Shown here piece by piece: positions 1 to 6,771 of a stretch of 64,000 nt of DNA. Made by a program: the position numbers and the translations under genes. How positions within the stretch are numbered: the first letter of the stretch is position 1; every line of letters starts with the position of its first letter. Under the pieces are notes generated by a model, which saw nothing but the letters and a program-made list of their open reading frames with translations, was not told where the DNA came from and did no database searches. The DNA comes from an uncultured Alphaproteobacteria bacterium. GTDB lineage: Bacteria > Pseudomonadota > Alphaproteobacteria > Rhizobiales > Rhizobiaceae. The stretch is taken from assembly GCA_929200315.1 (NCBI GenBank), contig CAKMZB010000004.1:9726-73725 (forward strand), given 5' to 3'.

Positions 1-36
1 GCGGGCCCTGGGGGCCGGCGCGCAGATTTGTGTCAC

Positions 37-1041
37 TTACATGCCTTTTGCGGATTGTAGCGGACCAGTATTGACGGCGTTGTCATAGGTGTCCAATGCG
101 CCCTCAATGCTACCGGCCTCGACGAACACGTCGGCGACGCCCTTCATAAAGGTCTGTGCATTGCCTCCGAGCCATGCGGCACCCAGCTGCTCATCAGCAC
201 TCGGGAACGAGAACGTTGCAATGGTTTCCATCGCCGCCTTCTCGTCCATGCCGGCATCCTTCGCGATCAGCGGCAGCATCTCGGCACGGTTCGCCTCGTC
301 CGCCCACATCGCATTGGCATCCGCAGTAACTTTCAGGAACTTTGCTGCCAGGTCACCATTTTCGGCAACCCAACCCGCCGGACCAGAGGTCACATCAAAC
401 ACCAGAATACCCAGATCGGTCTTCTCGGCCCCAGTCAAAAGCACGTTGCCGTGCTCAAGTGCCCGGCGCAACGAGCCACCCCAGCCACAGAACATATCCA
501 CCGCGCCCTGCGCGATGGCAGCTGCGCCGTCCGTCGGATCCATATCGACCACGTCGAGGGCTGCAACATCAACACCAAAATGGCTCATCTGCTTCAGGAA
601 GCCGTAGTGAGCGGCGGTGCCGAGTGGTACGGCAACTTTTTTGCCCGCTAGCTCGCCAGCATTGGTCTTGTCGATCTCCAGCGCGGAGCGCACGACGCAA
701 TTGTCGTTGTCGGCATAAGACACGGCCACATCGAGGATTTGAAGATCCTGCCCGGCCGAGGTGGCAACCACGAAGGGTGGTAACCCCTGGCTAAGCGACA
801 GATGCACGTCGCCCGATGCCATGGCAGCAGACATTTTAACGCCAGATTCAAAGCTGACCCAATTGATATCAACACCCAATTCCTTCTCGTAGGTGCCTTT
901 CTGCTTCGCGTACTCAAATGGCATCGGCCATTCGAGGAAGTAGGCTACGGTGATGCTCTCGGCTGCCGCTTGCTTCGCGCCGAGCACCCCTGAACTGATG
1001 GCGAGCGCCGCCATTGCTATCTTCACGGACCTAAATTTCAT
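37..1041 (-). CDS. TauA-like ABC transporter periplasmic substrate-binding protein
   Basis: A 334-residue periplasmic binding protein of the NMT1/TauA class, which captures taurine, other sulfonates or related small nitrogen compounds for an ABC importer. The chosen ATG at 1041 gives a clear Sec signal peptide (MKFRSVKIAMAALAISSG, cleavage after AAA-E near residue 28) and has an AGGGAG ribosome site 8 nt upstream; a longer frame to 1242 runs through the promoter region and is unlikely. The mature part starts ITVAYFLEWPMPFEYAKQKG, and the motif GKKVAVPLGTAAHYGF is typical of the first lobe in this family. The permease and ATPase genes are not visible and would lie left of the window. The divergent LysR gene is its likely regulator. 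Taurine specificity is inferred; other ligands are possible. Confidence 0.8.
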   Translation of the reverse strand: MKFRSVKIAMAALAISSGVLGAKQAAAESITVAYFLEWPMPFEYAKQKGTYEKELGVDINWVSFESGVKMSAAMASGDVHLSLSQGLPPFVVATSAGQDLQILDVAVSYADNDNCVVRSALEIDKTNAGELAGKKVAVPLGTAAHYGFLKQMSHFGVDVAALDVVDMDPTDGAAAIAQGAVDMFCGWGGSLRRALEHGNVLLTGAEKTDLGILVFDVTSGPAGWVAENGDLAAKFLKVTADANAMWADEANRAEMLPLIAKDAGMDEKAAMETIATFSFPSADEQLGAAWLGGNAQTFMKGVADVFVEAGSIEGALDTYDNAVNTGPLQSAKGM

Positions 1042-1177
1042 ATCGAACTCCCTGTTGTCGCACTGGCCGCGACTCCGCGTCGCAGCTCTGTAGTGAATAT
1101 GCACCAGCACAAACTGACAACATTTTCCGCGACCCTGTCCAAAAAAAACAAGCGCCTCCAAGAAAGATGGATTACAA

Positions 1178-1194
1178 TTTCGATATTTTCGAAA
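1178..1194. promoter_or_regulatory. Inverted repeat, probable LysR operator
   Basis: The 195-bp region between the TauA-like gene and the LysR gene contains the arms TTTCGA and TCGAAA separated by TATTT, a perfect 17-bp inverted repeat. Its inner 13 bp read T-N11-A, the general form of LysR binding sites. TCGAAACA occurs at 1189-1196 and again at 1212-1219, a 23-bp period close to two helical turns. Position and shape suggest autoregulation of the LysR gene and control of the divergent transporter gene. No binding evidence is available. Confidence 0.45.
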
Positions 1195-1236
1195 CAATAT
1201 GGTGAAATCCATCGAAACAGGGCTACGAGGCAACAA

Positions 1237-2226
1237 ATGCAACGAACAACTCTAAGCCTGCGCGGTCTGGAAATATTTCAGCTCGTCGCAAAATCGGGAT
1301 CCCTGGGCAAAGTCGCCACCGAAACCGGCCTGTCGATCAGCACGGTGTCTCACCATTTGCGCAAGGTGGAAGAATCTCTGGGCGTTAGCCTCCTGGATCA
1401 CTCCCGCCGCCCAATGGCTCTCACACCCGCTGGCAGTACATTTGCCCGTTATGTTGAAGATGGGCTCAGATTGATCCGCCGTGGCGAAATTGAGCTGACA
1501 TTGGGCGACCTTTCTCAGATCCACGAATTGCGGTTCGGGATCGTCGACGATTTCGACAACGAGATCGCGCCAGACCTGACCCGGTTTCTGGCGCGCGCGA
1601 TGCCCAAATGCACGTTCAATCACTACACCCGCCCCAGCCATGATATCATAAGCTTGCTGGCCGGACAGAAGCTCGATATCGGCGTAGCGACACGTCCGGT
1701 CACAGATATATCCGGATTGACCGAGTATCCGCTTTTGCGCGATCCGTTTGTCGTTGCGCTACCGGCATCAAGCACCGAGGCGCCGGAAAATTGCCTGGCC
1801 GGGCTCTCCAAGTTGCCATTCCTTCGCTATTCAAGAAACCAGATCATCGGAAATCTGATCGAGGCTCAGCTGAGGCGCCTGCGGGTGTCTTTGCCGAACC
1901 GGTTCGAGTTCGAAAGCAACCAGTCGATCATTTCAATGGTGGCTGACAGCAGCGGTTGGGCGATTACCACACCCAGCAGCTACCTTCGAGCCAGACGGTT
2001 CCATGACCGAGTGACGCTGCATCCTTTCCCAAGCAAAGGCTTTATCCGCACCTTGTCTTTGTTCACCACCGCCGATTGTCCGCAAAATGTAACCGATATG
2101 ATTACGACCACCCTGCGGCGCCTCATCACCCGGCACATGATCGAACCGGCATCCAGCCAAACTCCATGGCTGGCATCAAGCTTTCGCCTGCAGAGTTCGG
2201 TAGGGACAGACCCCTCCGACACATAG
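1237..2226 (+). CDS. LysR family transcriptional regulator
   Basis: A 329-residue LysR-type regulator. The N-terminal winged helix-turn-helix occupies about residues 8-65: LEIFQLVAKSGSLGKVATET is followed by the recognition-helix region SISTVSHHLRKVEESLG and the wing MALTPAG. The rest is the two-lobe effector-binding domain (ELRFGIVDDF, LDIGVATRPV). I chose the ATG at 1237, preceded by GAGG at 1227-1230, because it begins just before the HTH; the frame is open upstream to 1093 but that extension crosses the operator region. It lies divergent from the TauA-like gene and 168 bp before the first FAD-GcvT gene, so it may control either. The effector cannot be told from sequence. Confidence 0.88.
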   Translation: MQRTTLSLRGLEIFQLVAKSGSLGKVATETGLSISTVSHHLRKVEESLGVSLLDHSRRPMALTPAGSTFARYVEDGLRLIRRGEIELTLGDLSQIHELRFGIVDDFDNEIAPDLTRFLARAMPKCTFNHYTRPSHDIISLLAGQKLDIGVATRPVTDISGLTEYPLLRDPFVVALPASSTEAPENCLAGLSKLPFLRYSRNQIIGNLIEAQLRRLRVSLPNRFEFESNQSIISMVADSSGWAITTPSSYLRARRFHDRVTLHPFPSKGFIRTLSLFTTADCPQNVTDMITTTLRRLITRHMIEPASSQTPWLASSFRLQSSVGTDPSDT

Positions 2227-2316
2227 GGCATTTAGCGAAGTCGAACGCAAAGCCATGTGGTCAGTGATCGGTGCAATCTCTTTGTTAGAGAAAGCTAAAA
2301 CAAAATTGCGAATTCA

Positions 2317-2331
2317 TCGAAATTGATTCGA
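2317..2331. promoter_or_regulatory. Inverted repeat upstream of the first FAD-GcvT gene
   Basis: TCGAA and TTCGA separated by ATTGA form a perfect 15-bp inverted repeat about 65 bp before the start codon at 2395. The half-site shares TCGAA with the repeat at 1178-1194 but its arms are in the opposite arrangement, so it is not simply a second copy of that operator. It is a candidate operator for the amine-oxidation cluster; the assignment rests only on symmetry and position. Confidence 0.3.
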
Positions 2332-2394
2332 CCCGTTTGACCCGGATGCCAGAAAAACGCTGTCTGGCTCTAACGCCATTTCGGAGCCGGATTG

Positions 2395-4830
2395 ATGAAA
2401 ACGCGCACGAAGGTTGTTGTGATCGGCGGCGGCATCGCCGGTTGCTCGACCCTATACCACCTCACCCAGGAAGGCTGGAGTGATGTCGTTCTCGTTGAGC
2501 GCGACGAGCTGACCTCGGGCACAACCTGGCATTCGGCTGCGCAGGTAACGAATTTCGGCATGAACCAGACCATGGTGGGTCTGAAGAGCCATTCCATCGC
2601 CTTGTACAAAGAACTGGCCGATGATCCCGATTATCCGATCAACTATCATCACGCCGATGGCGGCATCCGCCTGACAAATTCCGAAAAACAGATGCAGGGC
2701 TATCGGCATTTCAAATCGGTAGCGCACGGCATGGGGGTGGAGTTTGAGATTATCGACGCGGATGAATGCGCTCGCCGCCACCCATTGATTTCGACCGAGA
2801 ACCTCCTGGGCGGACTCTGGGACCCGCTTGATGGTGACATTGATCCAGCACAACTGTGCCAGGCACTGGCCCGCCGCGCCCGCAAAGCCGGGGCCGAGAT
2901 TTATCGCAACACACCCGTCGTGAGCCTGACCCAGCACAAGGATGACACTTGGACGGTGCACACCGAACATGGCGATATCAACTGTGATATCGTCGTGAAT
3001 GCCTGTGGTTACCGCGTCAATGAAGTCGGCGCGATGATGGGTGTGCATCACCCGGTCGCCTCAATGGAACATCAGTATTTCCTGACCGAGGAAATCCCCG
3101 CGATCAAGGAAGCAGGCCATCGAATGCCGCTGCTGCGCTGTCCAATCTCCGATTACTATTGCCGTCAGGAAAAGAATGGCCTGCTGGTCGGTTTCTATGA
3201 GCAGGACTGCAGAACCTGGGGCATGGACGGGATCGATCCGAATTTCGTCAATGCACTGTGTCCCGACGATCTCGACCGCATCACGGATGTTCTGGAAGGC
3301 GCGTTTGCTCGTATGCCCGCGCTCATGGAAGTGGGCATCCATTCCATCGTCAACGGACCGATCACCTATACGATTGACGGAGCGCCGCTGGTTGGTCCGA
3401 TCCCGGGCAAGCGCAACGCATTCTGCATCATCGGGCTGCGTGCGGGGCTTGGCGAAGGTGGTGGCCATGGATGGCTGCTGGCGCAGCAAATCGTCCACGG
3501 AGAAGCCTGTTACGACACCTGGTGTATCGATCCGCGACGCTTCACCGGCCAAGCAAATGTCGAACTGACAGCATTAAAGGCGATCGAGGATTATCAGAAC
3601 GAATTCCGGTTCCATTTCCCGCATGAACACCGCCCCGCCGGGCGGTCTGCGAAGACGACGCCGCTCACACCGGTGCTCGCGGCTGAAGGCGCCGAATTCA
3701 CGGTGGTCAACGGCTGGGAGCGTGCCGACTACTTCAAGCCTGCGCCCGATTTCCACCCCTCATTGAGCTTCCACTTCGACGAAGCCTTTGACGTTGTAGG
3801 CAGCGAAGTGGCGAATGTGCGCGATAATGTTGGCCTTTGCGAGGTCAACGGATTCAACCGGTTCGAGATCACCGGCAACGACGCCCACACCTTTCTTGAC
3901 CGGATGTTCTGCGGCAACGTTACCAAACGACCGGGACGAGTGGGGCTTGGCTACCTCTTGAACCATCACGGCATGGTCAAAGGTGAGGCCACAATCGCTA
4001 ATCTACCCGCCAGCGATCGCGGACCTGACCGCATCTGGTATGGCTCGGCCGCCGCCAGCGAGTTTCACGATATGGACTGGCTGACCATGCACATCCGCCC
4101 TGAGGAAGATGTACAGATCCGGTCCCTCACCAATGACCAAACCATCCTGGTCCTCGCAGGACCGCATGCGCGTGCCGTACTCAGCGCCTGTTCCCGCGAC
4201 GACTGGTCGAAAGAGGCCTTTCCATGGCTCAGTGTGCGCGAATGCTTCATCGGCATTGCGCCGGCGACGGTCATGGGGGTCAGCTTCTGCGGAGAACTGG
4301 CCTATGAAATCCATGTACCCAATGCCTCGCTTTACGCGACCTGGCTCGCATTGCGCGAAGCGGGCAAAGCCTTTGGCCTGAAGCTCTTCGGCGCCCGGGC
4401 GGTGGAGTCGATGCGGATGGAAATGGGATTTCTGCACTGGAAGGCCGACATCATCACCGAATTCGACCCGTTCGAAACCGGTCTTGAGCGTTTTGTGAAG
4501 CTCGACAAGCCGAATTTCATCGGCAAAAGCGCTCTGCTTGAGCGCCACACAGAGGGGCCGCGCAGGAAGCTAGTCACCCTTCAACTGGACATCACCCATG
4601 CGCCTGCCCATCCCGGTGCCTCGGTCATGGACGGAAAACAGCCCATCGGCACTGTGACCTCCGGGGATTGGGGCCACCGAACAGGCATGAACCTGGCTTA
4701 CGCTTTCGTCTCTCCTGAAATATCGGCTCCGGGCACAGCGACGGCAATCGACGTGCTCGGCGACCTGGCCCCCGCACGGGTCATTCAGCCTTGCCCCTAT
4801 GATCCCACCTTTGCCCGCATGAGGGCCTGA
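2395..4830 (+). CDS. FAD-dependent oxidoreductase-GcvT fusion (dimethylglycine/sarcosine dehydrogenase family), copy 1
   Basis: This 811-residue protein has the dimethylglycine/sarcosine dehydrogenase architecture: an N-terminal DAO-type FAD domain (VVVIGGGIAGCSTLYHL, residues 7-23), then a FAO_M-type linker and a C-terminal aminomethyltransferase (GcvT) domain from about residue 440. In this family the His of T-S-G-T-T-W-H (here His46) carries covalent FAD, and the GcvT domain passes the oxidised methyl carbon to tetrahydrofolate as 5,10-methylene-THF. The start is the ATG at 2395 with GGAG at 2383-2386; a TTG one codon earlier is less likely. It closely resembles copy 2 (both have GGLWDPLDGDIDP where copy 3 has AAVYLDKDGQGDP), suggesting that copies 1 and 2 share a substrate class different from copy 3. 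The amine substrate is unknown. Confidence 0.85.
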   Translation: MKTRTKVVVIGGGIAGCSTLYHLTQEGWSDVVLVERDELTSGTTWHSAAQVTNFGMNQTMVGLKSHSIALYKELADDPDYPINYHHADGGIRLTNSEKQMQGYRHFKSVAHGMGVEFEIIDADECARRHPLISTENLLGGLWDPLDGDIDPAQLCQALARRARKAGAEIYRNTPVVSLTQHKDDTWTVHTEHGDINCDIVVNACGYRVNEVGAMMGVHHPVASMEHQYFLTEEIPAIKEAGHRMPLLRCPISDYYCRQEKNGLLVGFYEQDCRTWGMDGIDPNFVNALCPDDLDRITDVLEGAFARMPALMEVGIHSIVNGPITYTIDGAPLVGPIPGKRNAFCIIGLRAGLGEGGGHGWLLAQQIVHGEACYDTWCIDPRRFTGQANVELTALKAIEDYQNEFRFHFPHEHRPAGRSAKTTPLTPVLAAEGAEFTVVNGWERADYFKPAPDFHPSLSFHFDEAFDVVGSEVANVRDNVGLCEVNGFNRFEITGNDAHTFLDRMFCGNVTKRPGRVGLGYLLNHHGMVKGEATIANLPASDRGPDRIWYGSAAASEFHDMDWLTMHIRPEEDVQIRSLTNDQTILVLAGPHARAVLSACSRDDWSKEAFPWLSVRECFIGIAPATVMGVSFCGELAYEIHVPNASLYATWLALREAGKAFGLKLFGARAVESMRMEMGFLHWKADIITEFDPFETGLERFVKLDKPNFIGKSALLERHTEGPRRKLVTLQLDITHAPAHPGASVMDGKQPIGTVTSGDWGHRTGMNLAYAFVSPEISAPGTATAIDVLGDLAPARVIQPCPYDPTFARMRA

Positions 4831-4832
4831 CA

Positions 4833-6029
4833 ATGGATAAGCGCAAATTTACCGGCAGCTTTACGCAGCAGGAGCCTTTGAGCGACGCGGCGATCAACGC
4901 TGCCACGGCAGTGCTGCAAAGCGGCCGGCTGCATCGCTACAACCTGACGCCCGGAGAATTGGGCGAGGTCGCGCTCCTGGAACAGGAATTCGCCGCATGG
5001 CAGGGCAGCCGGTACTGCCTTGCCGTCGCATCGGGCGGTCAAGCGATCCAGATCTCCCTGCGCGCGGCGGGCGCGGAGGCAAACGATCTTGTGCTGACAA
5101 ACGCATTCACCCTAGCGCCTGTTCCCGGTGCGATCCATGCCGTGGGCGCGCGGCCGATATTGGTGGAGGACGATGAAGATCTTCGCCTGGATTTCGACGA
5201 TCTGGCACGCAAGGCCGAAACGTCCGGTGCACGCTTTCTGTTGCTCTCCCACATGCGTGGCCACCTGTGCGACATGGACCGGCTGGCGGAGCTGGCGACG
5301 CAATTCAAGCTGACTGTGATTGAGGATTGCGCGCATACGATGGGTGCGACCTGGAATGGTATTCGTTCAGGAAATTTCGGGCTTGTCGGCTGCTTTTCGA
5401 CACAGACTTACAAACACATCAATTCCGGAGAAGGAGGGCTTTTGACCTCCAATGATCCTGACTTCATGGCACGCGCCACAATGCTGTCCGGCAGCTACAT
5501 GCTCTATGGTCGCCACGGCGCCGGTCCGGATGCGGAGCATTTCGCCGAGGCTCGCTACACGATGCCCAACATGTCCGCCCGCATGGATGCGCTGCGCGCA
5601 GCGATCCTGCGACCACAGATCGCGCTGCTTGACGAGAATGTAGCACGCTGGAACCGCCGCTACTTGGCTGTTGCCGCAGAGCTGGCAAAATCAAACCGGA
5701 TCGTTTGTCCTGTCCGGCCGGAGGCCGAGGGCATGGTGGGTTCCTCAATCCAGTTTCGGGTACCGGACCTTGGCGAGGCCGGTTGCCGCGAGGTGGTCGA
5801 GCGGGCCCGGTTGCGGGGGGTGGAACTGAAATGGTTCGGCGGCGCAGAACCCGAAGGCTTTACCTCGGCACACCAGAGTTGGCGCTATGTGGATCGGCAG
5901 CAACTGCCGCAAACCGACCGGGTGCTGGCCACATTGTTCGACATGCGTCTGCCACTCACATTTTCCCAGCGGGACTGTAGCCTGATTGGGCAGATTATTT
6001 GCGAAGAAGTCGGTGAAGTGCGCCAATGA
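4833..6029 (+). CDS. DegT/DnrJ/EryC1/StrS family PLP-dependent aminotransferase
   Basis: A 398-residue fold-type I aminotransferase of the DegT family. The PLP-binding Asp is in VIEDCAHTMGA (Asp165) and the Schiff-base lysine is Lys194 in STQTYKHINSGEGG, so the active site looks intact. The start codon lies 2 bp after the stop of the first FAD-GcvT gene, indicating one transcript. Members of this family usually aminate nucleotide-linked keto-sugars, but no sugar-nucleotide genes are nearby, and the setting in an amine-oxidation cluster suggests action on a different keto or amino compound. Both the substrate and whether it makes or consumes the amine are unknown. Confidence 0.85.
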   Translation: MDKRKFTGSFTQQEPLSDAAINAATAVLQSGRLHRYNLTPGELGEVALLEQEFAAWQGSRYCLAVASGGQAIQISLRAAGAEANDLVLTNAFTLAPVPGAIHAVGARPILVEDDEDLRLDFDDLARKAETSGARFLLLSHMRGHLCDMDRLAELATQFKLTVIEDCAHTMGATWNGIRSGNFGLVGCFSTQTYKHINSGEGGLLTSNDPDFMARATMLSGSYMLYGRHGAGPDAEHFAEARYTMPNMSARMDALRAAILRPQIALLDENVARWNRRYLAVAAELAKSNRIVCPVRPEAEGMVGSSIQFRVPDLGEAGCREVVERARLRGVELKWFGGAEPEGFTSAHQSWRYVDRQQLPQTDRVLATLFDMRLPLTFSQRDCSLIGQIICEEVGEVRQ

Positions 6030-6093
6030 ATGCGCGCAAATAGATTGGCATCCTCAGTAGCATAAGGCTCCGAGCCGTTTCTCAATGCACCGC

Positions 6094-6133
6094 GAAATTT
6101 ATCAAAATTTCAATTGCGCATCTGTGAAATTTC
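6094..6133. promoter_or_regulatory. Cluster of GAAATTT repeats, probable operator of the XRE-cupin regulator
   Basis: GAAATTT (6094-6100), spacer ATCA and AAATTTC (6105-6111) form a perfect 18-bp inverted repeat. A second exact 8-bp palindrome, GAAATTTC, lies at 6126-6133, centred 27 bp downstream. Both sit 70-110 bp before the regulator start at 6205, in the only sizeable gap (175 bp) of the FAD-GcvT cluster. Paired palindromes just upstream of an XRE-type gene are the usual layout of an autoregulatory operator; the AT-rich run may also hold the promoter. Confidence 0.5.
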
Positions 6134-6204
6134 TGTCTAAGATTTCATGAACAGAGCGCCACGGCGTTGGTGCGTCGTTTGGAAGACCTGAAAGAGTGAG
6201 AAAG

Positions 6205-6762
6205 ATGCCGGGTACCAAAACCGTTGGGCAGGACATTCGGGCCTTGCGAAAATCGCGCGGGATAACGCTCACACAGCTTGCCAAAAAAACAAGCAAGTCG
6301 CTGGGCTGGCTGTCTCAGGTGGAGCGGGGCCTATCCACACCCACGGTCGATGATCTGCAAAATTTCGCGCGAATCCTGGACGTGCCAATGTCCATGTTCT
6401 TTGGGATCGCCGACGCACCCGACGACGAACAGGGACTGATCGTGCGGGCGTCAGCGCGCCGCGAGATCGGTGGGCGCGACAATGGTCTCCTCGAAGCGCT
6501 TCTCTCTCCCGACCTCACGGATGATTTTGAAGTCATCCATTCGACCTTCCTTCCAGGCGCAGCACTCAAGCACTGCCGCCAGCGCGCCACCTCAGAAGTT
6601 GTCTATCTTGTCTCCGGTAAGCTCGACATCTGGATCGAAAATCAGACGTTCCACATTCATGCTGGAGACAGTTTCCGCATCAAGGGTCAGGCCTATCGCT
6701 GGGCCAATCCATATGACGACCCTGCTGTTGCGATCTGGGTCATCTCCCCTCCGGTCTATTGA
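6205..6762 (+). CDS. XRE family transcriptional regulator with C-terminal cupin domain
   Basis: A 185-residue two-domain regulator. Residues about 7-62 form an XRE/HTH_3 DNA-binding domain (IRALRKSRGITLTQLAKKT followed by LGWLSQVERGLSTPT), and residues about 100-180 form a small cupin sensor domain (SEVVYLVSGKLDIWIENQ, HAGDSFRIKG). This class (PuuR-, SutR-like) typically represses catabolic operons until a small ligand binds the cupin. I preferred the ATG at 6205; a GTG at 6196 is an alternative adding three residues. The stop is 9 bp before the second FAD-GcvT gene, so the two are probably co-transcribed. It probably binds the GAAATTT cluster upstream and controls the downstream copies. Confidence 0.87.
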   Translation: MPGTKTVGQDIRALRKSRGITLTQLAKKTSKSLGWLSQVERGLSTPTVDDLQNFARILDVPMSMFFGIADAPDDEQGLIVRASARREIGGRDNGLLEALLSPDLTDDFEVIHSTFLPGAALKHCRQRATSEVVYLVSGKLDIWIENQTFHIHAGDSFRIKGQAYRWANPYDDPAVAIWVISPPVY

Positions 6763-6771
6763 GATTTGACA

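Noticed and set aside
1093..1236. Longer N-terminus for the LysR protein
   Set aside because: The extra 48 residues are unlike any LysR N-terminus and the DNA carries the putative operator; the ATG at 1237 has a ribosome site and places the HTH normally.
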